Assembly: GCF_000968375.1 (NCBI RefSeq)
Contig: NZ_CP009933.1
Span: 1,922,001 to 1,986,000 of the forward strand
DNA: 64,000 bases
Source: Clostridium scatologenes
GTDB lineage: Bacteria; Bacillota; Clostridia; Clostridiales; Clostridiaceae
Reading direction: 5' to 3'
A program made the translations under genes and the position numbers. Below the pieces are notes generated by a model that was given only the letters and a program-made list of their open reading frames with translations, had not been told where the DNA came from and did not search any database. The first letter of the stretch is position 1. Every line of letters starts with the position of its first letter. Positions 35,750-45,326 of this stretch are shown here, piece by piece.

Positions 35750-37813
35750 CTATTTAATAGTTACTATATCATTTTGTCCACGTTTTATTTGACTTCCAGC
35801 TTTAACTGAAACTGTTTGACCTTCAGCTAAATTTGTGAAAACAATTGGAGTAATTAGTGTTGGAACTTTATCTTTTATTAAATCTAAGTTAGCCTTTAAT
35901 ATAGGTTGACCTGCCTTAACTTCAGCTCCTTGTTCTACTAAAGCTTCTAGTCCTTCACCTTTTAAATTCACTGTATCTATGCCAAAGTGAATTAATATTT
36001 CATCTCCATTAGCTGCAGTTATTCCAATAGCATGTTTTGTTGGAAAAACAGTTGTTATTACTCCATTTACAGGTGATACAACCTCCCCATTTGCTGGTTC
36101 TATAGCAAATCCATCACCCATCATTTTCTGTGAAAAAACTTCGTCTGGAACTTCTGTTATAGGCAATATCTGTCCATCTAGTGGAGCTATAAAAGTTTTA
36201 TCATTTGAATTTGTTACTGCTACTTCTTTTTTAATCGAATCTTTTTCAACTACAGGAACTTTTCCAGCCATAATATCTTTAATTTGAGTCTTTAACTGGT
36301 CAGATTTTCCTCCAAATATGGCTTGAATATTATTTCCAACTTCCATAACGCCAGCTGCCCCTAATTTCTTAAGTTCAGCCTTATCTACATTTTTAATATC
36401 ACTAACACTTACTCTTAAACGAGTTATACATGCATCTAAATTAGTTATATTTTCTTTTCCGCCTAGCGCTTTTAATATTGCTGCTGGCAATTCTGACTTT
36501 TGAACATCATTTGCTACTTCTTCTTCAACATCATCTTCACGTCCGGGAGTCTTAAGATCCCATTTTCTTATAGCAAACCTAAATCCAAAGTAATAGATTG
36601 CTGCAAAAACCAAACCTACTGGTATTACTAACCACCATGCTGTTCTATTTGGTATAACTCCAAATAGAATATAGTCTATTAAACCACCAGAGAATGTCAT
36701 ACCTATTTTAACATTTAATAATTGCATTGTCATGAATGATAAACCTGCAAATACAGCATGTATTGCAAACAATGCTGGTGCAACAAATAAAAATGAGAAT
36801 TCTATTGGTTCTGTTATACCAGTTAAGAATGAAGTTAATGCTGCTGATGCGAGTATACCACCTGCAATAAGTTTCTTTCCTGGTTTTGCTTCATGATACA
36901 TTGCAAGTGCTGCTGCTGGCAACCCAAACATCATGAATGGGAATTTACCTACCATAAATGTACCTGCTGTAAAATGTGTACCACCATTGCTAAGCATACC
37001 AAATTGAGTAAAATCTTTTAATTGAGCCATGAATATTGTTTGGTCTCCTCTTACAATTTGACCAGTTGCTCTACTTGCATATTCTCCAAATTGATACCAG
37101 AATGGATTATAGAATATATGGTGTAATCCAAATGGTATTAATGATCTTTCAATAACTCCAAATACAAATGCCGCCAATGTAGGATTTGCATCAATCATGT
37201 TGTGTGAAAATGTATTTAACCCATATTGGATTGGTGGCCATATAAATACAAGCATAATTCCTAAAAATATTGATGTTACTGCAGTTACAATTGGAACAAA
37301 TCTTTTTCCTGCAAAGAACCCTAAATATGAAGGCAACTCTATATTGTAGAATTTCTTATAAAGCTGCGCTGCTACAATTCCAATTAGGATACCACCAAAT
37401 ACACCTGTTTGCAATGATGGAATACCTAAAATTGATGCATATGCTGGACTCTTACCAGCTAATACTTCAGGAGTAACTCCTGCTACTATTCCTAAAGTCT
37501 TGTTCATTATTAAGAAACCAACGATTGCTGCAAGTCCTGCAACACCTTCTCCACCTGCAAGTCCTACTGCAACACCTACTGCAAATAGTAATGAAAGATT
37601 GCCAAAAATAATATCTCCTGATTGCTCCATAACTTTAGCAAAAGTTTGGAATGCATGATTATTTAAAAATGCTGCATGACTTAAGAAAGCCGGATTTTGA
37701 AACATGTTACCAAATGCAAGCAAGATACCTGCAGCTGGCAATATCGCAACTGGAAGCATTAACGCTTTACCAATTTGTTGTAACTTACCAAAAACACTAC
37801 CTTTTTTAGACAT
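35750..37813 (-). CDS. ptsG: PTS system glucose-specific EIICBA
   Basis: A 687-residue sugar permease that phosphorylates glucose during uptake. EIIC (residues 1-400) has about ten membrane helices and the GITEPIEFSFLF loop. EIIB follows with the phospho-Cys in NLDACITRLRV (about 458). The EIIA domain at the end has the phospho-His in ILIHFGIDTV (about 607). All three domains and active residues are present, in the order C-B-A of Firmicute PtsG. The EIIB linker is acidic (REDDVEEEV). GGAGG precedes the ATG. A RAT/terminator leader implies control by a BglG/GlcT-type antiterminator, which is not encoded nearby. Confidence 0.9.
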   Translation of the reverse strand: MSKKGSVFGKLQQIGKALMLPVAILPAAGILLAFGNMFQNPAFLSHAAFLNNHAFQTFAKVMEQSGDIIFGNLSLLFAVGVAVGLAGGEGVAGLAAIVGFLIMNKTLGIVAGVTPEVLAGKSPAYASILGIPSLQTGVFGGILIGIVAAQLYKKFYNIELPSYLGFFAGKRFVPIVTAVTSIFLGIMLVFIWPPIQYGLNTFSHNMIDANPTLAAFVFGVIERSLIPFGLHHIFYNPFWYQFGEYASRATGQIVRGDQTIFMAQLKDFTQFGMLSNGGTHFTAGTFMVGKFPFMMFGLPAAALAMYHEAKPGKKLIAGGILASAALTSFLTGITEPIEFSFLFVAPALFAIHAVFAGLSFMTMQLLNVKIGMTFSGGLIDYILFGVIPNRTAWWLVIPVGLVFAAIYYFGFRFAIRKWDLKTPGREDDVEEEVANDVQKSELPAAILKALGGKENITNLDACITRLRVSVSDIKNVDKAELKKLGAAGVMEVGNNIQAIFGGKSDQLKTQIKDIMAGKVPVVEKDSIKKEVAVTNSNDKTFIAPLDGQILPITEVPDEVFSQKMMGDGFAIEPANGEVVSPVNGVITTVFPTKHAIGITAANGDEILIHFGIDTVNLKGEGLEALVEQGAEVKAGQPILKANLDLIKDKVPTLITPIVFTNLAEGQTVSVKAGSQIKRGQNDIVTIK

Positions 37814-37918
37814 ATAATTGTCCTCCTTTATTTTCTATTTTTACATCAACTGTAATTTTTTTCATTATAAAGCTTGATTTGACCAATTAACTAATTCCAT
37901 CGTTCTACAAAACACAAA

Positions 37919-38030
37919 AGGCATGAGCTAAGGTGATTAGAAACATATTGTATCTATCTGACTAGTATAAATAGATACAAATATAATCTAAAACAACCTT
38001 TGCTCATGCCTGATCGAATCAGTAACACGC
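37919..38030 (-). promoter_or_regulatory. RAT antiterminator site overlapping a terminator in the ptsG leader
   Basis: On the minus strand TGTTACTGATTCGATCAGGC (38027-38008) continuing into ATGAGCAAA matches the ribonucleic antiterminator (RAT) bound by BglG/LicT/GlcT proteins. Its 3' end, AGGCATGAGC (38011-38002), is also the 5' arm of a terminator whose 3' arm GCTCATGCCT (37928-37919) is followed by TTTTGTGTTTT. An extra hairpin, TTGTATCTAT/ATAGATACAA, lies inside the loop. Binding of the antiterminator protein to RAT would thus prevent termination. The leader before and after holds no ORF. Confidence 0.8.
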
Positions 38031-38279
38031 AAATGTTAATATTTACTTTTTATAATCCGCAAACCTTTTCAGAATCCTTATAAAACACTGTACTCGATTT
38101 ACTATGCACTTATTATATCAAAGCATTATTATTCTTTCAATACCTTTTTTCAATTTTTTATAACAAATATTTTTAACTTATTACCATTTATCACACCTTT
38201 CTTGAAGTAGAAAAAAGTAGAAAATTGTGTTATATTGTTAATAAAATATTTCTAAAAAATGTGAAAGAAGGGATTATAA

Positions 38280-39113
38280 GTGGAAAAAATTTTTCAATCA
38301 TTAATTAATACAGCACCAATCATAAGTGAGGCACTTGAAGGAAATGTAGTTATCACAATTTGGGATAAAGAACAATGTATATACTCTTTAGATAGTAAAA
38401 ATAAAAAATCTACTATTAAAGTTGGAGACAAGTCTAATATGAGCCTTATTAAAAATATTGGTGCCATTGATACTATCTTTAATAAGAAAGAAACATTTAC
38501 AGCTATATTTAATAAGAATGAACATGGTGTAGATGCCAAAATCACTCTAATTCCTGCAATTAATAAATATGGTGAAGCTGTTGGAGTATTATGTTTGTCA
38601 ACAGATATAGAAAACATACTCAAAATACAAAATTCCACATCAGAATTAAAGAGTTCTCTTCAAGAAACAAATTCAACAATATCAAAAATTACTAATGATG
38701 CTGTTAAATTATCTGAAAAACTAAATTATATTATAGAAAACACTGAAGTAACTAAAGAGCTGATAATTGAAAGTAATGAAGCTATAAATTTGATTGAAAG
38801 TATATCAAAACAATCTAATCTACTTGGACTCAATGCTGCAATAGAATCTTCAAGAGCTGGTGAATACGGAAAAGGCTTCTCAGTAGTAGCTGGTGAAATG
38901 AGAAAACTAGCATCAAATAGCAGTGAATCTTCCAAAAAGATTTCAGCCGCACTTGCTGAAATAAGCAACAATATGAAAGTGTTAATAGATACTATAAATG
39001 AATTAGGAGAAATAGCATCAAATCAAGCTACTTCACTAGAAGAAGTATCTGTAACAGTAGAACAAATTACTGATAATTCACAAATATTAGTTGATAATAT
39101 TAAGCTAGATTAG
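38280..39113 (+). CDS. Soluble methyl-accepting chemotaxis-like protein (YfmS type)
   Basis: 277 residues starting with GTG at 38280; GAAGGGA is 7 bases before. There is no membrane helix. An N-terminal sensing domain (residues 1-110) contains DKEQCIYSLDSK and NEHGVDAKITLIPAINKYG, similar to DREKCIAVF and KEAYGIDFKAIAYPIRDSNG in the paralogue at 23525. The MCP hairpin tip is NAAIESSRAGEYGKGFSVVA. It probably signals to CheA from the cytosol. It is monocistronic and downstream of the divergent ptsG leader; a link to sugar uptake is only suggested by position. Confidence 0.82.
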   Translation: MEKIFQSLINTAPIISEALEGNVVITIWDKEQCIYSLDSKNKKSTIKVGDKSNMSLIKNIGAIDTIFNKKETFTAIFNKNEHGVDAKITLIPAINKYGEAVGVLCLSTDIENILKIQNSTSELKSSLQETNSTISKITNDAVKLSEKLNYIIENTEVTKELIIESNEAINLIESISKQSNLLGLNAAIESSRAGEYGKGFSVVAGEMRKLASNSSESSKKISAALAEISNNMKVLIDTINELGEIASNQATSLEEVSVTVEQITDNSQILVDNIKLD

Positions 39114-39300
39114 TAATAATGGCAAATCCTTATAGCCATTGGTTCTCCCTTTAATTCCATCTTACAAAATAATCTCTAATTTACATTTTAGTTATATATC
39201 ATATTGTTTATATTATAATCTTTAAAGTATATTTAAGGTTGCAATAGTATATTTTATAGTAGGAGTTAAAAACAATTATTTCTTCAAGGAGGAATACCTA

Positions 39301-39987
39301 ATGCAACAACAGAATTATGATATAAAATATGAAACACTGTCACCAGAGCATGAATTCTATAAAGAATCTTATATACTATTAGAAGGGGCAATTATTGAAG
39401 TCCTTTCTAGATTAGATATCATTCGAAAATATAAAGCAGCACAAAAATGTAAGGATCCTATTGAACATTGCAAGGCTAGAATTAAATCAGCCAGTAGCAT
39501 GAAAGATAAATTGAGGCGAAAAAATTTACCTGTTACAGTGGATAGTGCTTTAAAAGAAATTTATGATGCAGCTGGAATCCGTGTCATTTGCCCATTTTTG
39601 GATGACATCTATTGGATTGTAAATATGCTAAAAAACCAACAGGATATCAAGGTTATTAAAGAAAAAGATTATATTCGCAATCCTAAACCCAATGGCTATC
39701 GTAGTTATCACATGATCTTACAGGTACCATTGCATCTGGAAAATCGAATTGAAATGGTATACTGTGAAATTCAAATACGTACTATTGCAATGGATTGTTG
39801 GGCAAGTTTAGAGCATCAGTTAAAATACAAAAAAAATATTCCCAATGAAAAAATGATCGCTGAAGAATTAAAACGATGTGCAGACGAAATTGCCTCAACA
39901 GATTTGAATTTGCAGACTATTTCAGATATGATAAAAGAAATACAACATAAAAATGGAGAGGATACATATGAGAATCTTACTTGCTGA
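39301..39987 (+). CDS. Small alarmone synthetase (RelP/RelQ, YjbM/YwaC type)
   Basis: A 228-residue protein with only the (p)ppGpp synthetase domain and no hydrolase, TGS or ACT domain. Motifs are DAAGIRVICPFLDDIY, KPNGYRSYHMIL and EIQIRTIAMDCWASLEHQ, the ATP- and GDP/GTP-binding and catalytic parts. It would make (p)ppGpp from ATP and GDP or GTP. AAGGAGG lies 7 bases before the ATG. The next gene starts 20 bases inside its end, and the third overlaps the second by 4 bases, so this enzyme forms one operon with a response regulator and a histidine kinase. Confidence 0.9.
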   Translation: MQQQNYDIKYETLSPEHEFYKESYILLEGAIIEVLSRLDIIRKYKAAQKCKDPIEHCKARIKSASSMKDKLRRKNLPVTVDSALKEIYDAAGIRVICPFLDDIYWIVNMLKNQQDIKVIKEKDYIRNPKPNGYRSYHMILQVPLHLENRIEMVYCEIQIRTIAMDCWASLEHQLKYKKNIPNEKMIAEELKRCADEIASTDLNLQTISDMIKEIQHKNGEDTYENLTC

Positions 39988-40642
39988 AGATGAAAAGGAA
40001 TTGTCAAATGCTTTAGTTGCCATTTTAAAACATAACAATTATTCAGTAGATGCTGTATATAATGGAGCTGATGCATTAGAATACGGCTTGTCTCAAAATT
40101 ACGATGTAATTATCTTAGATATTATGATGCCAAAAATGAACGGACTTGAAACACTAGAAAACTTAAGAAAAAAAGGAATACATACACCTATTTTGATGCT
40201 TACTGCAAAGGCTGAAATTGAGGATAGAATTGTTGGACTAGATGCAGGAGCAGATGATTATTTAAGTAAACCTTTTGCTATGGGAGAATTACTGGCTAGA
40301 GTTCGTGCTATGACCAGGCGAAAATCAGAATTCACACCAAACTTAATTAAAATTGGTAACATCAGTCTTAATAAGGAAAACTATGAGCTATCAAATGAAA
40401 AATCCTCACTAAGACTTGGTAATAAGGAATTTCAAATGCTTGAAATGTTAATGAGCAATCCAAAATGTTTAATTTCTACAGAACAGTTTATGGAAAGAAT
40501 TTGGGGATATGATGCTGAAGCTGAAATCAATGTGGTATGGGTATACATTTCTTATCTGCGAAAAAAATTAGCATCCTTAAATGCTAATATAAAAATCAAG
40601 GCAGGAAGAGGTGTTGGATATAAATTGGAGGAAATTAAATGA
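39968..40642 (+). CDS. OmpR-family response regulator
   Basis: About 224 residues from MRILLAEDEKELSN; this ATG has GGAGAGG 6 bases upstream, whereas the frame extends five codons further with no support. Receiver: Asp pair AEDE, phospho-acceptor in VIILDIMMPKMNGLE, and Lys in YLSKPFAMGE. The winged helix ends in GRGVGYKLEE. It overlaps the alarmone synthetase by 20 bases and the kinase by 4, so it is translationally coupled to both. Target genes are unknown. Confidence 0.88.
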   Translation: MRILLAEDEKELSNALVAILKHNNYSVDAVYNGADALEYGLSQNYDVIILDIMMPKMNGLETLENLRKKGIHTPILMLTAKAEIEDRIVGLDAGADDYLSKPFAMGELLARVRAMTRRKSEFTPNLIKIGNISLNKENYELSNEKSSLRLGNKEFQMLEMLMSNPKCLISTEQFMERIWGYDAEAEINVVWVYISYLRKKLASLNANIKIKAGRGVGYKLEEIK

Positions 40643-41868
40643 TAAAAAAATTACAGAGAAAATTTATTATGATTACAATGGGTTCATTAGCTTTGGTTAT
40701 GGTAATTCTTCTTGATTCCATTAATACAACTAATCTTTATCAGATAGACCGTAAAATAAATGGTGCTCTTAAAATTCTTTCAGAAAATCAAGGAAGGTTC
40801 CCAACATATAAAAAAGGAAAGCTTCCAGTTAATGATCTGCATTTTGGTTTTGAAATGAATGAAGAAACTCCATTTGAAACACGATATTTTGTAGTGAAAC
40901 TTAATAAAGACAAAAGTATACGGGAAATTGATACAAGTCATATTGCCGCTGTCTCCTCAGATGATGCAGCAGCATATACTAAAAAAATACTAAGCATCAA
41001 TAAGAATAATGGTTATAAAGATATCTATAAATACTCAGTAGTCTCCACTCCAGATGGTTATATGCTTGTATTCATGGATTGTAGAAGTCAAATCCAAATG
41101 GCTACTTTATTTTTACTAACTTCTTGTGGAGTTGCACTAATAACTCTTTTGCTCGTATTCATTCTTGTGTCTATTCTTTCTAAAAAAGCCATTAATCCTA
41201 TTATTGAAAACATTGAAAAACAAAAGCAGTTTATTACAGATGCAGGACATGAAATTAAGACGCCACTTGCTATTATTTCAGCTAATGCAGATGTTCTTGA
41301 ATTAACTGTAGGTAAAAATGAGTGGATTACAAGCACTCGAAATCAAATTACTCGTCTTGATAAGCTCGTAAAAAATCTACTGACACTTTCAAAAATGGAT
41401 GAAGGAAATATTAAATTAGTATTTACTGATTTTGATTTAAGCGATTCAGTTTTTAAAATAACAAGCCCATTTAAAACTATTGCTGAAACACAGGGCAAAA
41501 AGCTTATAATGGATATTAAGCCAGGAATAAAATTACATGGAGACGAAAACAGTATTAATCAACTCATTTCTACCCTTGTTGACAATGCTATGAAATATTC
41601 TAATGAAAAAGGAATCATCAAAATTTCTTTATCCTGTACAAAAAAAGGATCAAAACTTGAAATATATAACACAGCTGATGAAATTGATAAAGAAAATTTA
41701 AATAAATTATTTGACAGATTCTATCGTGCAGATTCCTCAAGATCAAGAGAAAGCGGCGGATATGGAATAGGCCTTTCCATTTCAAAATCCATTGTGGAAG
41801 CTCATCATGGAAAAATTTATGTTAAAAGTGATGATGGGAAGTCAATTTGCTTTACTGTTTTACTATAA
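40639..41868 (+). CDS. Sensor histidine kinase
   Basis: A 409-residue membrane kinase. Two helices (about 9-27 and 154-180) enclose an extracellular loop of about 125 residues; the loop has no family I recognise. The dimerisation helix has DAGHEIKTPLAII and the HATPase domain RADSSRSRESGGYGIGLSIS. ATGA overlap with the regulator gene shows coupling. It follows a small alarmone synthetase, suggesting that the same external signal feeds a two-component and a (p)ppGpp output. It ends with a good terminator. Confidence 0.88.
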   Translation: MIKKLQRKFIMITMGSLALVMVILLDSINTTNLYQIDRKINGALKILSENQGRFPTYKKGKLPVNDLHFGFEMNEETPFETRYFVVKLNKDKSIREIDTSHIAAVSSDDAAAYTKKILSINKNNGYKDIYKYSVVSTPDGYMLVFMDCRSQIQMATLFLLTSCGVALITLLLVFILVSILSKKAINPIIENIEKQKQFITDAGHEIKTPLAIISANADVLELTVGKNEWITSTRNQITRLDKLVKNLLTLSKMDEGNIKLVFTDFDLSDSVFKITSPFKTIAETQGKKLIMDIKPGIKLHGDENSINQLISTLVDNAMKYSNEKGIIKISLSCTKKGSKLEIYNTADEIDKENLNKLFDRFYRADSSRSRESGGYGIGLSISKSIVEAHHGKIYVKSDDGKSICFTVLL

Positions 41869-41872
41869 TAAA

Positions 41873-41907
41873 AGTCCTACGACTCTTTAAACCGTAGGAT
41901 TTTTTTA
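41873..41907 (+). terminator. Terminator of the alarmone synthetase/two-component operon
   Basis: TCCTACG-actctttaaac-CGTAGGA followed by T7. Confidence 0.8.
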
Positions 41908-42214
41908 TTAATCTAAGCTTTTACCTTCTGTTTTTAAATATCTTAAAATATATCTATCTTTATAATAATTCAGAAAATAGCATTTAATACATAGCTTGTA
42001 TGCTTTATAGAAATGTAAATGTAAGCTTAGAAATTTATATTTTAATTGACAATTTAATTAATACTTCATATTTGTTATAATTATATATATTAAATGATTA
42101 CACAAAATATAGCATATTTATAAGTATAAATTGTACAAAAATGTTGAAATTATACATAATATGACTTTAAATTATTGATGAACAGTAATTGAATTAGTTT
42201 AGGGGAGTGCAACA
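41908..42214 (+). other. Intergenic region before the GGDEF-EAL gene
   Basis: A/T-rich, no ORF. A TTGACA at 42046-42051 lies 24 bases before TATAAT (42076), too far for a normal promoter; TATTTG at 42069 has the right distance but is a poor -10. No c-di-GMP riboswitch motif was found. Confidence 0.3.
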
Positions 42215-44965
42215 ATGTATGAAGTTTTATTCGATGTAAGTTTTATAATTTCTATAATTTTATTAGTTTTTTTATATAGGGTAAGAAATGTTAATATTGC
42301 AGCGTTGTTAATTAAATGTACCATACTTGTTTCTTTTTGGATCTTGATGGAAATTCTTAGCTATTATATTAGAATAAATGAAATGGCAATACTATTTCAG
42401 AAAGCAAAACTTATAAGTGTTATACTTGCTTCTCCACTTTACCTTTTAATAATAAAAGAGTATGTTAGCAAAAATCAAAAAAATATTTACTACTCATTAT
42501 TAGTTTTTATTGTACCAATATTATCATTACTATCGTTGATTTCTAACAAAATACCATATAAATTTATATCAAATGCAAGAGTGTCTTATACCAAAGGTAT
42601 TCCTATACTTTCATTTTCTCCAAATATTGGTTTTTATATTCATACAATTTATTCCTATTCAAGCATTTTGATTGGATGCTATGTCCTTATAATGATAGCA
42701 ATAAAATCTCCAAAACTATACCGTAGGCAAAGTGCATTGATTTTTATAGGCACACTTATATCTATTTCAATGAATTTTTTGTTTATTAGTTCTAGATTTG
42801 AATCATTTTTTATGGATACCACTTCAATTTGTATATTATTAACCTTAATTATACTATATTGGGGGGCATTTCATATGCCTAAGTCAATAGTAGTACCAAT
42901 TGCTAGAGACCTTTTAGTAGAAAATATTAAAGACTTTATTATTGTTGTGGATTCTTCTAACAAAATAGTAGATATCAATCCAGCAGCTATTGAATTCATA
43001 ACGTTTTTCGAACATAAAAGGAAAAAAATTAATAACAAACAAGAAATAAATTTTATAGGAATAAAGATTCATGAACTATTAGATTTTTTACCAGATATAA
43101 AACGGGTTGATGCATCAAATGATCCCAAAAACGAATCTACTATTTGCCTTAATTTTGATAACAAAACTTTTTATTTTACAATGTATAAATCTCCTATTTT
43201 GGATACAAACAAATCACAAATTGGAAGATTATTTATGTTTCATGATGTAACAAATATACAAGAATACACTAATAGTCTCAAACGCTTAAATGAAAAATTA
43301 TCAATTTCAGATAGAATAATCAGTACTACAATGGAAGGTGTGTTAATAACAGATAGTTCAGGAAATATTATCAAAGTAAACAATTCTTTTGAAAAAATAT
43401 CAGGATATAAAGAAGATGAGTTAATTGGCAAAAATCCGAGAATACTTAAATCTGGACATCATAATAAAAGTTTCTATTTGGATATGTGGAATGATTTACT
43501 CACAAATGGTTATTGGAAAGGTGAAATCTGGAATAAAAAAAAGAATGGTGAATTATATCCAAAATGGATGTCAATAACATGTTTAAAGAAACAAGGTGGT
43601 ATGATAGAAAATTATATTGCTATTTCTACGGATATCAGTAAAATAAAAAAGACAGAAGATAAACTTCAAAATCTTGCCTATTATGATTTATTAACTGGAA
43701 TACCAAATAGAACTTTATTTTATGAAAGACTTGAAAGTGCGCTTACAAGGGCAACTAATAATAAAAGAGCAATAGCTTTACTTTTCATGGATTTAGATGG
43801 ATTTAAAGTTATTAATGATTCATTAGGTCATGCAGCTGGAGATTTACTTCTCAAAGAAGTTGCAACTCGAATTGAATCTAGTATTAGTAAATCTGATACC
43901 GTATCAAGATTAGGCGGTGATGAGTTCACTGTAATTCTTGAAAATGTAAACAATCATGAAGATGTAAAAATTGTAGCAGAATCTATTATTGAAAAAATAT
44001 TGCTTCCTTATAATTTACTTGGACGCGAAATAACTTTAGGAGTAAGTATAGGAATCGCATTAGCCCCATATGATGAATCAACTGTTGAAGGATTAGTAAG
44101 AAAGGCAGATGCAGCCATGTATGATTCAAAGGAATCTGGAAAAGGAAAATATTCATTTTCTTCAGATGAAATTGAAAGAAAAAATCATGAAATTCTTGAA
44201 ATGCAAATAAAACTTAATAAAGCTCTTGATAATGATGAATTCAATTTATATCTTCAACCACAAATTATTTTTGTTGAAAATAAATTTAAAATAATTGGTG
44301 CTGAGGCACTTATTCGATGGAAAACAATAGATGGTAAAATATTTACACCTGATAAATTCATTCCTGTATCTGAAACTAATAGAATGATAATACCTATTGG
44401 CAATTGGATATTGGAAGAAATTTTTAGAATTGATAAAATACTAAAAAACAATGGGCTTAACATAAAATTATCAATTAATATTTCATCAAAACAATTTGAA
44501 AATGGCAACTTAGTTTCGAAAATAAAAAAGCTTTTCAAAGAAAATAATTCTAAAAATATTAATTTAATAATTGAAATAACAGAAAGTTTTTTATTACAGG
44601 ATACTGAAAGTGCAATTCAAAGCTTATTAGAAATAAAGAAATTAGGAATTGAAATTTCAATAGATGACTTTGGTACAGGTTTTTCTTCTCTAAGCTATTT
44701 AAGCCGTTTACCCGTAGATTATTTAAAAATTGATAAATCCTTTATAGATGATATTCTAAGTACAAATCATAAAAATTTGACCTCAAATATTATTTCTATG
44801 GCAAAAACTCTTAATCTAAAGACAGTTGCAGAAGGCGTAGAAACAAAAGATCAAATTAACAAACTACTTGAAGAAGGCTGCAATGAATTACAGGGATATT
44901 ATTTTAGTAAACCACTTATTATTGATGACTTTATCAAATATGCAAAACAATTTAATTATGATTAG
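42215..44965 (+). CDS. 7TM-PAS-GGDEF-EAL c-di-GMP turnover protein
   Basis: A 916-residue membrane protein. Residues 1-220 hold about seven membrane helices of the histidine-kinase-type 7TM region. Two PAS domains follow (about 240-350 and 362-485), then GGDEF (motif RLGGDEF near 567) and EAL (GAEALIRW near 697, DDFGTGFSSLSYL later). All core catalytic residues of both activities are present, so it may both make and degrade c-di-GMP. The allosteric I-site (R-x-x-D five residues before GGDEF) is SKSD, so feedback inhibition is probably missing. GGGGAG precedes the ATG. It is a single gene. Confidence 0.88.
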   Translation: MYEVLFDVSFIISIILLVFLYRVRNVNIAALLIKCTILVSFWILMEILSYYIRINEMAILFQKAKLISVILASPLYLLIIKEYVSKNQKNIYYSLLVFIVPILSLLSLISNKIPYKFISNARVSYTKGIPILSFSPNIGFYIHTIYSYSSILIGCYVLIMIAIKSPKLYRRQSALIFIGTLISISMNFLFISSRFESFFMDTTSICILLTLIILYWGAFHMPKSIVVPIARDLLVENIKDFIIVVDSSNKIVDINPAAIEFITFFEHKRKKINNKQEINFIGIKIHELLDFLPDIKRVDASNDPKNESTICLNFDNKTFYFTMYKSPILDTNKSQIGRLFMFHDVTNIQEYTNSLKRLNEKLSISDRIISTTMEGVLITDSSGNIIKVNNSFEKISGYKEDELIGKNPRILKSGHHNKSFYLDMWNDLLTNGYWKGEIWNKKKNGELYPKWMSITCLKKQGGMIENYIAISTDISKIKKTEDKLQNLAYYDLLTGIPNRTLFYERLESALTRATNNKRAIALLFMDLDGFKVINDSLGHAAGDLLLKEVATRIESSISKSDTVSRLGGDEFTVILENVNNHEDVKIVAESIIEKILLPYNLLGREITLGVSIGIALAPYDESTVEGLVRKADAAMYDSKESGKGKYSFSSDEIERKNHEILEMQIKLNKALDNDEFNLYLQPQIIFVENKFKIIGAEALIRWKTIDGKIFTPDKFIPVSETNRMIIPIGNWILEEIFRIDKILKNNGLNIKLSINISSKQFENGNLVSKIKKLFKENNSKNINLIIEITESFLLQDTESAIQSLLEIKKLGIEISIDDFGTGFSSLSYLSRLPVDYLKIDKSFIDDILSTNHKNLTSNIISMAKTLNLKTVAEGVETKDQINKLLEEGCNELQGYYFSKPLIIDDFIKYAKQFNYD

Positions 44966-44970
44966 GGTAA

Positions 44971-45312
44971 GTTTATGATTTTACTGATAATGCTTATTGG
45001 CACAAAGCTTTGCAAGTTAAGAATTAATCTGGAACAACATCAAATATGCGAGCTTCTGTTAATGAAAGATATAAAAAATGGGACGCCGCTTTGAATGAAA
45101 TTTATGGTGTACCGAAGGGACAACTATCAGCTAACGATATGAAAAATTTACAAAGTGAAGAAATTCAATGGATATCAAATAGAGATGCTAAAGCTGAAAA
45201 ATCAGCCTCAGAAATGAAAGGTGGCTCAATGGAATCAGTATTATATACTGGTTCATTAGCAGCTACAACAAAACCTAGATGTTACGAATTAGTGGAAAAA
45301 TATATGCACTAA
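44971..45312 (+). pseudogene. LprI-like (DUF1311) protein remnant
   Basis: An 88-residue frame from 45046 matches the lysozyme-inhibitor LprI domain (YKKWDAALNEIYG, QSEEIQWISNRDAKAEKSAS). Upstream in the same frame YDFTDNAYWHKALQVKN is readable from 44971, but a TAA at about 45025 breaks it, and no signal peptide or ribosome binding site is left. Intact relatives are secreted lipoproteins. The gene is therefore a decayed remnant. Confidence 0.65.
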
Positions 45313-45326
45313 TAAGACTTTAATTT

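Noticed and set aside
41908..42214. c-di-GMP riboswitch before the GGDEF-EAL gene
   Set aside because: No GEMM core sequences found.
44254..44538. Minus-strand ORF (94 codons) inside the GGDEF-EAL gene
   Set aside because: Antisense shadow of the EAL domain without a ribosome binding site.
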